A stretch of 64,000 nucleotides of DNA from Aestuariibaculum lutulentum (lineage in GTDB: Bacteria; Bacteroidota; Bacteroidia; Flavobacteriales; Flavobacteriaceae): the NCBI RefSeq assembly GCF_032926325.1, contig NZ_CP136709.1:2822501-2886500 (forward strand), given 5' to 3'. Every line of letters starts with the position of its first letter. The first letter of the stretch is position 1. This document shows positions 26,428 to 35,566 of the stretch, piece after piece. Under the pieces are notes generated by a model, which saw only the letters and a list, made by a program, of their open reading frames with translations, had not been told where the DNA came from and searched no databases. The translations under genes and the position numbers were made by a program.

Positions 26428-26997
26428 TTGAGCAATAGAGAAGTGACTAATCAAGCCCAATTATTAAAATCTCTAAAAAAGGGAGACAAAAGCGCTTTTA
26501 AGTCTATTTTCGATATATATTTTAAACGTTTATGTGTTTTTGCTTTAAATTATGTTCAAGACCAGTTTACAGCTGAAGAAGTTGTCGAAAACACCTTGCT
26601 TAAACTTTGGCAAAAGCGATCCAAATTAGATAATGTAGAAAACTTAAAATCTTATTTATACACCATGGTTAGAAATGCCTGCGTTGATTATAATAAGAAA
26701 GAGAAAAAGTTGATACGTCTCGATATTAAAAAGCATGATAATGTCTCATTAAACGACCCGTTTGTGGTTGAAGAAGAAACCCACGCCGCTTTATATGCTG
26801 CTTTAGAAACACTTCCTGAAAAATGTCGCAAGGTCTTTGAGTTATCCTGTCTGGATGGAATAAAATATAAAGACATAGCAGAAGATCTTAAAATTAGCCT
26901 GAATACTGTAAAATCACAACGGGCAAGAGCAATATCTTTATTAAAATTATATTTAAAAGACCACCCGTTTTATGCGGTGTTTTTGGCTTCATTTTAA
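26428..26997 (+). CDS. ECF sigma factor (FecI-like) of the xyloglucan locus
   Basis: The 189-residue protein has sigma region 2 (about 28-95, FTAEEVVENTLLKLWQKR) and region 4 (about 125-180, LPEKCRKVFELSCLDGIKYKDIAEDLKISLNTVKSQ in family form). It would direct RNA polymerase to the SusC/SusD operon after signal release by the FecR protein encoded next. No ATG is available: an in-frame stop lies at 26419-26421, so translation starts at TTG (26428) or GTG (26443). Gene order sigma, FecR, SusC with STN is the standard transenvelope signalling set. Confidence 0.9.
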   Translation: MSNREVTNQAQLLKSLKKGDKSAFKSIFDIYFKRLCVFALNYVQDQFTAEEVVENTLLKLWQKRSKLDNVENLKSYLYTMVRNACVDYNKKEKKLIRLDIKKHDNVSLNDPFVVEEETHAALYAALETLPEKCRKVFELSCLDGIKYKDIAEDLKISLNTVKSQRARAISLLKLYLKDHPFYAVFLASF

Positions 26998-27144
26998 ATT
27001 CTTTTAAAATTTCTCATTTTTTTTCCACCCGAAAATCTTTTTAAACAGTCATATTAATAAAAGGCGATGCTTAATTGTGGTATATCCATAATAAAAAGTA
27101 TTAAATTTTACGATATAGTTATTTTGATTATTTAATCATTGAAA

Positions 27145-28305
27145 ATGCAGAATAGAGAAAAACATTACATAGCAGAAATAATTTATAAATCGATTACCCA
27201 TACATTATCTGATTCGGAAGAGATTATTTTAAATGAATGGTTAACCGATAAGGAACATTTTGAATTATACCAAAGGATTACCAATAGCGATTATATTCAA
27301 AGTAAACTGGCTATTTATCAGAAAATTGATGCCAATAAAATATACCATAGCCTGGAAAAGCGATTAGTTGAAAGCGACAAAAAGGAGCGTCGCTTGAAAA
27401 TTAAAAAGATACTAAGGTATGCTGCGCTTGTTATTATTTTACTTGGAATAGGAGTTATTTATAACACAGGATATTTTAATTCTCAACCGCAATTGGTTTT
27501 TCCTAACGAGAAAATAACCCTTCAGTTAGAGAATGGCGATGTAAAAGTTATAAACGAAGATGGATCTTCTACGGTAACCAATTCCAAAGGAGAAATTGTT
27601 GGTTCGCAAACGGGAACACAGCTGGTTTATACTGATGAAAACAATCAGGATAAACTGGTTTATAATACGCTTACAGTACCGTACGGTAAACGTTTTGAAA
27701 TTCAACTTTCAGACGGAACGGTTGTTAATTTAAATGCAGGAACATCACTAAAATACCCTGTGAAATTTATAAAAGGAAAACAGAGAACCGTATTCTTAAA
27801 AGGTGAGGCTTTTTTTAATGTGGCAAAAGATAAAACGCATCCGTTTATTGTAAACTCCGATGGTTTAGATGTTCAGGTTTTAGGAACACAATTTAACATG
27901 TCCAGTTACCCTGAAGATGTAAATAGCGATGTGGTGTTATTAGAGGGCTCCGTTTATTTAACTGCTGTAAAAGATAAAGGTAATAGTGCCATTTTAGAAC
28001 CTGGATTTAAGGGGTCTATTAATAAATTTTCTCAGGATAAAATTGAAAAAAAGCCTGTAATTACAAGTATTTATACCGCATGGATAGATGGCGAATTGGT
28101 GTTTAGAAACATAACTTTTAAAGACATGCTTAAACGTATGGAGCGCCACTATAATATTGAAATAGTAAATAATAATTCAGAGTTAAAAGAAGAGAAGTTT
28201 AACGCCAGTTTTAGAAAAGAACCTATAGAAAAAATACTCGAATATTTTAAAATTACTTACGGAATTAACTATGAAATAAAAGACAATAAAATTTTAATTC
28301 AATAA
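27145..28305 (+). CDS. FecR-type anti-sigma factor
   Basis: The 386-residue protein (from ATG 27145; an in-frame TTG at 27139 is less likely) has a cytoplasmic N-terminal anti-sigma domain (about 1-88), one membrane helix (about 92-111, YAALVIILLGIGVIY), the FecR domain (about 175-265, TVPYGKRFEIQLSDGTVVNLNAGT) and a DUF4974-type C-terminal domain. It holds the sigma factor encoded upstream and contacts the STN domain of the SusC encoded downstream across the periplasm. It follows the sigma gene by 147 bp. Confidence 0.93.
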   Translation: MQNREKHYIAEIIYKSITHTLSDSEEIILNEWLTDKEHFELYQRITNSDYIQSKLAIYQKIDANKIYHSLEKRLVESDKKERRLKIKKILRYAALVIILLGIGVIYNTGYFNSQPQLVFPNEKITLQLENGDVKVINEDGSSTVTNSKGEIVGSQTGTQLVYTDENNQDKLVYNTLTVPYGKRFEIQLSDGTVVNLNAGTSLKYPVKFIKGKQRTVFLKGEAFFNVAKDKTHPFIVNSDGLDVQVLGTQFNMSSYPEDVNSDVVLLEGSVYLTAVKDKGNSAILEPGFKGSINKFSQDKIEKKPVITSIYTAWIDGELVFRNITFKDMLKRMERHYNIEIVNNNSELKEEKFNASFRKEPIEKILEYFKITYGINYEIKDNKILIQ

Positions 28306-28351
28306 ATCGCACCATGCCTATGCTATAAAACATAACAACAACTAAACCCAT

Positions 28352-28371
28352 CATTTCTTGGGAGAGAAATG
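28352..28371 (+). other. Intercistronic hairpin between fecR and susC genes
   Basis: CATTTCT and AGAAATG form a 7-bp stem with a 6-nt loop, 38 bp before the SusC start. There is no T-tract. It may mark an mRNA processing or stability site, or be chance. Confidence 0.3.
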
Positions 28372-28408
28372 AAAAACTAAACTAATAACCACATTAAACT
28401 ATTTAAGT

Positions 28409-31400
28409 ATGAAAAAACTTCTTAACAAAGAAAGAAGCCATCATTCTTCTTTGAGATCATTTGATTTGAAGGTGAAACTAAGCACATTATTGATGTTTTT
28501 AGTATTCTTTTCTCTTCAGGCAAATAATTCATATTCACAAAAAACTAAACTATCTCTGGAGTTAAATAATGTAACTGTAAGTCGGTTAATCGATGAGATT
28601 GAAAGTACAAGTGAATTTAGATTTGTTTATAAAATTAATGCCGTAAATCTGACCAGGAATATTTCTATTCATGCAAAAAAACAATCGATTGCATTTATTT
28701 TGGATCAGGTTTTTGCTGAAACAGAAACTGCATATAATATTGTAGACCGACAAATTTTTCTCTTAAAAAGAGTAGAAAGTGAACCACCCATAATAACTAT
28801 GGTGGCGACAGATGTTAATCAACCTCAGGATCTTACCCTTAAAGGAAGTGTTATTGATACTAACGGACAACCATTGCCGGGAGCCAATATCATCGAAAAA
28901 GGAACCACAAATGGAACGCAGTCTGATTTTGATGGTAATTTTACACTAGATGTATCTAACCGAAATGCCATTTTAACAATTTCGTATGTTGGTTTCAAGC
29001 CCAAAGAGGTTAATGTTTCAGGGCAAACCATGTTAAAAATTACTTTAGAAGAAGAAACTGCAGCTTTAGAAGAAGTCGTGTTAATAGGTTATGGTGTTCA
29101 AAAGAAAGCTTTAGTAACTGGTGCCAGTGTTCAGGTTAGTGGAGAGAATTTAGAAAAAATGAACACGGTTAATGCACTTCAGGCCATGCAGGGGCAAACT
29201 CCAGGAGTACAGATTACCTCAACATCAGGGCAGCCAGGAGAAAGCTTAAATGTTGTAATTAGAGGGGTTGGTTCTACTGCAGGAAGCACACCGCTTTATG
29301 TTGTTGATGGTATTTTAACTGGAGATATATCGTATTTAAATAACTCTGATATAGAGTCGATATCGGTACTAAAAGATGCGGCCTCGGCGGCCATTTACGG
29401 GTCTCAGGCATCAAACGGGGTTATCTTAGTTTCTACTAAAAAAGGAAAACGTGGTTCGGCGGCTCAACTAACCTTCGATCAGTATTACGGTTTGCAGTCT
29501 GTGGCAAGAAAAATAGATTTATTAAATGCCACAGAATATGCTGTAATGCTTAATGAGGCCGCAGTTAATTCGGGTAAAAATCCTTATTTTACAAATGATG
29601 AAATAGCAACTCTGGGGGAAGGAACCAATTGGATGGATGAAATGTTTGTAGATAATGCCGTGACTCAAAATTATTCGTTAGGAGTTTCCGGAGGTACCGA
29701 AGCTTCAGTGTATTCGGGATCATTATCATATCTGGGGCAAGAAGGTGTTGTTGGTGGTAAAGATTTATCGAATTACGAACGTTATAACTTCAGATTTAAT
29801 TCAGAGCATAAACTTTATAATGATATATTAACGGTTGGTGAAAATTTAAGTTTCGCCTACATCAATCAAAATGGTATTAGTGTAGGAAATCAGTATAATA
29901 ATGCTTTAAGAAGTGCTTTTAGAGTAAGTCCGTTGTTACCTATGTACGACGCAGATGGTAATTATTACAATACCTTTAACGATACAGATCCCTGGTTAAA
30001 CGGTTCGTCGAATCCATATGCCGAAATGATTTACAACAACCAGAATGAAAGCAATAACCAAAAGCTTTTAGGAAATGTTTATTTGCAAATTGAACCAATA
30101 AAGAATTTAACGTTCAAAACAACATTAGGTTTAGATTATTATGCGGGTGAAGGCCATTCTTATAGTCCTATATATGAATTATCGATTTATTCCTTTAGAA
30201 GACAAAATGGAACTTCTCAAAGTATGAATAAAGGAAAATCACTTACTTGGGACAACCTGTTGACTTACAAATTTGATGTAGCAGAAAATCATCATTTTGA
30301 AACCATGGTAGGTTCTTCCTCTATAAACTACGACGGAACCTATATAAGTGGTTCTAATGTAGATAATGTATTTAGCGGATTAAACAATGCCTGGTTAGAT
30401 AATACGACTAATAAATTGGGCGCACCTTTAATGAGTCTTGGCGGTGGAAAATCTGAAAATAAACGAATGTCTTATTTCGGAAGGTTAAATTATAACTTTA
30501 AAGACAAATATCTACTTAACGCCACCTTTAGAGCCGATGGATCTTCAAATTTTCACCCTGATAACAGATGGGGCTATTTTCCATCAATTTCAGGAGGCTG
30601 GGTTGTAACAAATGAAGATTTTTTAAGTACATCAACAGCAATAAACTTCCTTAAGATAAGAGCAAGCTGGGGACAGGTAGGTAACCAGAATGTTGGGGCT
30701 TTTCAGTATTTAGCACCTATAAAAACAGATAATACCAATTATATTTTTGGAGGAGAAGAAGGCGTTTTAACACCTGGAGCTTACCCAAATAGATTGCCAA
30801 ACCCTGATTTAAAATGGGAAACATCTGAACAGCTTAATATAGGTTTGGATGCACGCTTTTTCAAAAACAATCTAAGTGTAAACTTCGACTGGTATGAGAA
30901 AACAAATAAAGACTGGTTGATTTTAGCACCAATCCTTGCGACTGCCGGAGCCGATGCTCCTTATATTAACGGAGGAAATGTTGTAAATACAGGGGTGGAA
31001 CTGGCATTAAGTTATCAAAACCATATTGGTGGTTTTAATTATACTATCGCAGCTAATGGTGCCTACAATAAAAATGAAGTTGGAAAAATACCAACGGCCG
31101 ACGGTATTATCCATGGTTTAAGCAATGAACTTTATGACAATTCTCAGGAATTTTACCGTGCTCAGGATGGTTTTCCGCTAGGATATTTCTGGGGGTATAA
31201 AACAGCAGGTGTTTTCCAAAATCAAGATGAGATAGATAATAGTTTACAACCTAATGCAGCACCAGGTGATATTATTTATGCAGATGTTAATGGAGATAAT
31301 ATTATAAACAGTGAAGACAAAACCGAGATTGGAGACCCAAATCCAGATTTTACGTATGGATTTACCTTTTCAGGAAATTACGGGGCTTTCGATTTTTCAC

Positions 31401-31840
31401 TAACCGCTAATGGCGTAGCAGGAAATCAAATCGTCCAATCTTACAGGAATCCAGGTGCTTTAGGAAATTATACTTCTGCTATTTTACAACGATGGACAGG
31501 TGAAGGATCGTCAAACACCATGCCTAGGGTAACAGAAGATGGTAGAAACTTTAGCCAGTTTTCAGATTTATATGTTCAGGATGGTGATTTCTTAAGGTTA
31601 ACAAACTTAACCTTCGGTCTTGATTTAGCGAAAATTAAGCAAAGCAATAAGTTCTTCGCTAAGGAATTCAGAATCTATTTTTCAGCGTTAAACTTATACA
31701 CCTTTACAAAGTATGACGGTATGGATCCTGAAATTGGTTTTGGTTCTTCCGATAGTACTCAAAGCTTTTCTTCGGGTGTCGATGTGGGGTATTACCCAAG
31801 GCCAAGAACCTTTATGATGGGATTAAATGTTAAACTTTAA
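28409..31840 (+). CDS. SusC-like TonB-dependent transducer of the xyloglucan locus
   Basis: The 1143-residue protein has an N-terminal signal (hydrophobic 24-38), an STN domain (about 50-118) for signalling to FecR, a carboxypeptidase-regulatory-like domain (about 142-215), the SusC motif VVLIGYG (223-229), a plug and a beta-barrel ending in MMGLNVKL. It imports oligosaccharides with SusD and also reports substrate binding to the sigma/anti-sigma pair. Its substrate is inferred to be xyloglucan fragments from the enzymes encoded downstream. Confidence 0.94.
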   Translation: MKKLLNKERSHHSSLRSFDLKVKLSTLLMFLVFFSLQANNSYSQKTKLSLELNNVTVSRLIDEIESTSEFRFVYKINAVNLTRNISIHAKKQSIAFILDQVFAETETAYNIVDRQIFLLKRVESEPPIITMVATDVNQPQDLTLKGSVIDTNGQPLPGANIIEKGTTNGTQSDFDGNFTLDVSNRNAILTISYVGFKPKEVNVSGQTMLKITLEEETAALEEVVLIGYGVQKKALVTGASVQVSGENLEKMNTVNALQAMQGQTPGVQITSTSGQPGESLNVVIRGVGSTAGSTPLYVVDGILTGDISYLNNSDIESISVLKDAASAAIYGSQASNGVILVSTKKGKRGSAAQLTFDQYYGLQSVARKIDLLNATEYAVMLNEAAVNSGKNPYFTNDEIATLGEGTNWMDEMFVDNAVTQNYSLGVSGGTEASVYSGSLSYLGQEGVVGGKDLSNYERYNFRFNSEHKLYNDILTVGENLSFAYINQNGISVGNQYNNALRSAFRVSPLLPMYDADGNYYNTFNDTDPWLNGSSNPYAEMIYNNQNESNNQKLLGNVYLQIEPIKNLTFKTTLGLDYYAGEGHSYSPIYELSIYSFRRQNGTSQSMNKGKSLTWDNLLTYKFDVAENHHFETMVGSSSINYDGTYISGSNVDNVFSGLNNAWLDNTTNKLGAPLMSLGGGKSENKRMSYFGRLNYNFKDKYLLNATFRADGSSNFHPDNRWGYFPSISGGWVVTNEDFLSTSTAINFLKIRASWGQVGNQNVGAFQYLAPIKTDNTNYIFGGEEGVLTPGAYPNRLPNPDLKWETSEQLNIGLDARFFKNNLSVNFDWYEKTNKDWLILAPILATAGADAPYINGGNVVNTGVELALSYQNHIGGFNYTIAANGAYNKNEVGKIPTADGIIHGLSNELYDNSQEFYRAQDGFPLGYFWGYKTAGVFQNQDEIDNSLQPNAAPGDIIYADVNGDNIINSEDKTEIGDPNPDFTYGFTFSGNYGAFDFSLTANGVAGNQIVQSYRNPGALGNYTSAILQRWTGEGSSNTMPRVTEDGRNFSQFSDLYVQDGDFLRLTNLTFGLDLAKIKQSNKFFAKEFRIYFSALNLYTFTKYDGMDPEIGFGSSDSTQSFSSGVDVGYYPRPRTFMMGLNVKL

Positions 31841-31853
31841 AAAACTGGAAAAC

Positions 31854-33440
31854 ATGAAAAATATATTTTTATACATATTAGGTTTGGGAGTTTTAACTTT
31901 AGGATCTTGTAGTTTAGATACCGAGCCTTATACAGAACAGACCGATACTACGTTTTATTTAAATGTAAACGATGCCAAATCGGCTTTAGTAGGCTGTTAC
32001 GACGGGTTACAGGTAGTTTCAGGAGCATCAGGAATAGGAATCCCTGTAGTAAGTGAAGTCATGTCTGATAATTGTTTTGGAGGAACAGGAAATGCCGATG
32101 GTTATAATTATGCAGCTATCGACGAGTTCGATATTACTCGGGCGCCGTCTTACGTTGATTTATACAATAGTAACTGGATAAATTACTATAAAGCCTTGTA
32201 CCGTTGCAATGTATTCCTTTTAAAAATGGATCAAATCGACTGGGAAGGCGATGATGCACTACGTGCCGGTTATGAATCTGAAGTTCGATTTATTCGTGCT
32301 TACCTGTATTTTGAAATGGTTAGATTATGGGGAAATATTCCTTTAGTCATTGAACCAACAACCGAAAACGTACCTCAGGCAACTCCAGATGAAGTATACA
32401 CAGTAATTGCCGAAGATTTATCGTTTGCTGCGGAGAATTTGCCATCCGATGCCTATACTTCGGTTGAAACGGGAAGAGTCACTAAATGGGCTGCAAAATC
32501 GTTATTAGCGCGAGTGTTTTTATATTACACGGGGTATTATAGCGCAACCGATTTGGTTGGCGTGGTTACAAAATCTCAGGCCTTGGCTCATCTTGAAGAT
32601 GTTATTTCTTCAAGTGGTCATGATTTGGTTAGCGATTTTTCAACGCTATGGCCAGCAGCTTCTGTAGAAAACTTTGCCGGTGAAGATAACAAAGAAGTTG
32701 TTTTTTCAATTCGTTATACCTATACCAGTGATTATAATGGAAATACAGATGGCAACCACTGGTTAGTTATGTTCGGAATGCGTGAGTTTACCTCATTGCC
32801 TTATGGTAGTGGTTGGGGAATTACGGTAAATCCAAAATTATGGAATGCTTACAATGAAAACGACACCAGAAGATCCGCTAGTATAATTAGTATAGACGAT
32901 GAAGAAATTCCCTTCGATAAAATTGATAATCAGCGTGAATACACCGGCTACTATAATAAAAAGTATACCCCAATGTCTATGGTAGACGAAGAAGGAAATA
33001 CCGTGTCTTCTGTTAACCAATATGGAGTGAGCGATTTTCAAATTAATCAATATCAGGATTATGTAGTAATGCGTTATGCAGATGTCCTTTTAATGGCTGC
33101 CGAATTAGGAAGTGGTAATGCACAGGCCTATTATGACAAGGTGAGACAACGTGCTTATCAGGGAAATTTTGTATCAAAAACAGTGTCTCAGGCTAATATT
33201 TTAGAAGAACGTTATCTAGAGTTTGCTTTAGAAGGCGTTAGATATTGGGATTTATTAAGACAAGGTGTGAGTACAGCCGCAGCAACCATTGCAGAGTCCA
33301 CAATACTTTTAAGTGGTGGAGTAGAAGAGACTAAAACCATTTCTGCAAGTAATATTGAAACGACTAAAGGTTTACAGCAAATACCAAATACTCAGATAAC
33401 TCTATCTAGTGGTGTTTTAAAACAAAATCAAGGTTGGTAA
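31854..33440 (+). CDS. SusD-like lipoprotein of the xyloglucan locus
   Basis: The 528-residue protein starts at ATG 31854, giving a clean lipoprotein signal with cysteine 19 (LTLGSC); an upstream ATG at 31827 would overlap susC and add nine non-signal residues. SusD landmarks are EVRFIRAYLYFEMVRLWG, RVTKWAAKSLLARVFLY and ERYLEFALEGVRYWDLLRQG. It caps the SusC importer and captures oligosaccharides at the surface. It is tightly linked to susC (13 bp). Confidence 0.93.
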   Translation: MKNIFLYILGLGVLTLGSCSLDTEPYTEQTDTTFYLNVNDAKSALVGCYDGLQVVSGASGIGIPVVSEVMSDNCFGGTGNADGYNYAAIDEFDITRAPSYVDLYNSNWINYYKALYRCNVFLLKMDQIDWEGDDALRAGYESEVRFIRAYLYFEMVRLWGNIPLVIEPTTENVPQATPDEVYTVIAEDLSFAAENLPSDAYTSVETGRVTKWAAKSLLARVFLYYTGYYSATDLVGVVTKSQALAHLEDVISSSGHDLVSDFSTLWPAASVENFAGEDNKEVVFSIRYTYTSDYNGNTDGNHWLVMFGMREFTSLPYGSGWGITVNPKLWNAYNENDTRRSASIISIDDEEIPFDKIDNQREYTGYYNKKYTPMSMVDEEGNTVSSVNQYGVSDFQINQYQDYVVMRYADVLLMAAELGSGNAQAYYDKVRQRAYQGNFVSKTVSQANILEERYLEFALEGVRYWDLLRQGVSTAAATIAESTILLSGGVEETKTISASNIETTKGLQQIPNTQITLSSGVLKQNQGW

Positions 33441-33464
33441 TAATAACTAAACTAATTATTAAAG

Positions 33465-35396
33465 ATGAAAAAAATTAAAATATTTATAGCTTTAATGTTG
33501 ATGTTAGGTATTGCTTACCTGGCTTCATCATGTGATCCGGAAACCTACTCTTTAGGTAAGTTGCCCGATAAATCTGAAATTAAGTTTGAAATTTCTCAGG
33601 ATTTTGCAGTAGATCCGGGAGGGAATACCGTAAATATGACCAATCTTACCGATGGGGTTACCCTTACCTGGGATTATGGAACAGGACGGTCTAACAAAAA
33701 ACAGGAAACAGTTCAATACGCTTTCAAAGGCGATTATACCATTAAAATAACGGCTGTAACCGCTGGAGGATTGGTTGAATTAGATCCCGTAACCATAACG
33801 GTAACCGACGATAATTTAAACTATGTAAACGATCCTTTATGGACGTATCTATCCGGAGGGGTTGGCAATTCTAAAACCTGGTATTTAGATTTAAATGCTG
33901 AAGGGGTTTCTAAGTACTTTGCAGGCCCTATGTATTTTTATGGTACAGATATGGGATGGCTTGAAGGTGGAGATGGAGGATGTTATGGCGGAGATTGCTG
34001 GAACTGGAATCCCGATTGGAATGGTAATGAATGGTTATTCCCTAACGGTGCAGAAGATTTTGGAACCATGACCTTTAGTTTGGATGGAGGTCCTTTTGTA
34101 ACTACAAACAATTTATCAACGGGGACAAATGAAGAAGGAACCTACTTTTTAGATAAAGATAATCACACCTTAACTTTTACAGATGCGACCATGTTACATG
34201 ATTTTGGAAATCAGGATTGTGTTGAAAGCTGGTCTGATGCTAAACTTTTTTCGCTTACCGAAGATACTATGCAATTAGGGGTGTTTAGAAAAGATGGTTG
34301 TGGTGGCCGCGTATTATTAGTATTTAATTTCATTTCTAAAAATTATAACGACAATTGGGTACCTGAAGATGTACCAGATCCAACACCGGATATTGATTTA
34401 AATGGGGGTACAGTTGGCGATTTATTATCTACTACAACAACGACCACAAAAACCTGGCATTTAAGCCCGGATAGTCCTTTCGACTGGACTGACTTAAACG
34501 GAACGTTATTAAATGGTTGGCAAACAGCTGCTGACTATGAAGCTGCCGGTTGGCCAGGGTACACTTCTGCGGATCAGGCAACGGTTATAAATAATAAAAT
34601 TACGTTTTCTAACGATGGTACTGTAACAACAATAGACAGTAATGGAACAGAAATGTCTGGAACTTATACAACAGATCAATCAACCAACATAATTTCCTTT
34701 GAAGGTATAACACCTTATTTCCCTATTGGAAGTTCATGGGCAACTGTGGGGACCACATCAGAAAACCAATGGAAAATTGTTAAAACTGCCACTACAGGTT
34801 CTGTCGTTACAGATATTTGGTTTGGTAAACGAGATGAATCTGGTAAAAGTGAATATATGGTATTCCACTTTGTTTTAGATAATGGAGATACCGACCCAGA
34901 TGCTGAGGTTAAGTCAATTTTAACCAGTAACACATGGGTATTAGATTCTAATAGAACTTACGATGTAGCAACCAGTTATGGTGCTTTACAAGGGCCTACA
35001 ATTTATTCCGATTTTGCCACCTGGGCTTGGAATCCAATGCCTGGTGATCAATATGCAGCAGGAGATGTAGGCGTCGATTATGGAGATATGACGTTTAATG
35101 CCGATGGTACTATGGTTGTTAACCAGTGGGCAGATACGGGATCTATGGTGCAGTTAACAGGAAACTGGAGTGTAACTGAAGGTGAATTAACGATAACTGC
35201 CGAAATGTTACATCCTTGGTCTGCAACTCATGAGGTAAACGGAAGCCTTGTTGGTGATAATTACGTGGCAGACTGGACCGCAATCAGAACTTTTAAAATT
35301 GAACCAGGAGCTTTGTTACTACAAGCAAACAGAGACCCTGCCGGATCAGGAGAAGATGCTTTCTGGATTACCTGGGTATTTGTTCCTAAATCATAA
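33465..35396 (+). CDS. PKD-containing surface glycan-binding lipoprotein with three repeated modules
   Basis: The 643-residue lipoprotein (cysteine 23, ASSC) has a PKD domain (about 35-115: TWDYG, GDYTIKITA). Three modules of about 150 residues follow, near 135-292, 328-472 and 488-640. Each starts with a TW-L turn (SKTWYLD, TKTWHLS, SNTWVLD), has an F-DG strand in the middle (TFSLDG, TFSNDG, TFNADG) and ends with an R-D-G segment and a hydrophobic F-F strand (LLVFNF, YMVFHF, WITWVF). It takes the place of the SusE/SGBP gene after susD, so glucan binding at the cell surface is likely. I do not recognise a named family for the modules. Confidence 0.8.
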   Translation: MKKIKIFIALMLMLGIAYLASSCDPETYSLGKLPDKSEIKFEISQDFAVDPGGNTVNMTNLTDGVTLTWDYGTGRSNKKQETVQYAFKGDYTIKITAVTAGGLVELDPVTITVTDDNLNYVNDPLWTYLSGGVGNSKTWYLDLNAEGVSKYFAGPMYFYGTDMGWLEGGDGGCYGGDCWNWNPDWNGNEWLFPNGAEDFGTMTFSLDGGPFVTTNNLSTGTNEEGTYFLDKDNHTLTFTDATMLHDFGNQDCVESWSDAKLFSLTEDTMQLGVFRKDGCGGRVLLVFNFISKNYNDNWVPEDVPDPTPDIDLNGGTVGDLLSTTTTTTKTWHLSPDSPFDWTDLNGTLLNGWQTAADYEAAGWPGYTSADQATVINNKITFSNDGTVTTIDSNGTEMSGTYTTDQSTNIISFEGITPYFPIGSSWATVGTTSENQWKIVKTATTGSVVTDIWFGKRDESGKSEYMVFHFVLDNGDTDPDAEVKSILTSNTWVLDSNRTYDVATSYGALQGPTIYSDFATWAWNPMPGDQYAAGDVGVDYGDMTFNADGTMVVNQWADTGSMVQLTGNWSVTEGELTITAEMLHPWSATHEVNGSLVGDNYVADWTAIRTFKIEPGALLLQANRDPAGSGEDAFWITWVFVPKS

Positions 35397-35404
35397 AATT
35401 AAAG

Positions 35405-35435
35405 TCCGGGGATGTGCTGCTGGTATATCCCCGGA
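35405..35435 (+). other. Stable GC-rich intercistronic hairpin before the enzyme genes
   Basis: TCCGGGGA and TCCCCGGA are perfect arms, extendable by one more pair, with a loop of about 13 nt. It lies 9 bp after the PKD protein stop and 132 bp before the GH31 start. No T-tract follows, so termination is doubtful; a role in RNA stability or differential expression of the binding and enzyme halves is more likely. Confidence 0.5.
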
Positions 35436-35566
35436 TAATCTAAAAATACATTTATCTAATAACAGCATGAAACGAATTGAATAAATCTTATGAGGTTTGT
35501 TTACAGGGTTTTGTTGCGTTTTTTTTGTGCTAAAAATAGAGAGTGTATTGAAGTAAATGCTACCAA

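Noticed and set aside
35405..35435. Hairpin after the PKD protein as a terminator
   Set aside because: The stem is stable but is followed by TAATCTAAAAATACA with no T-tract.
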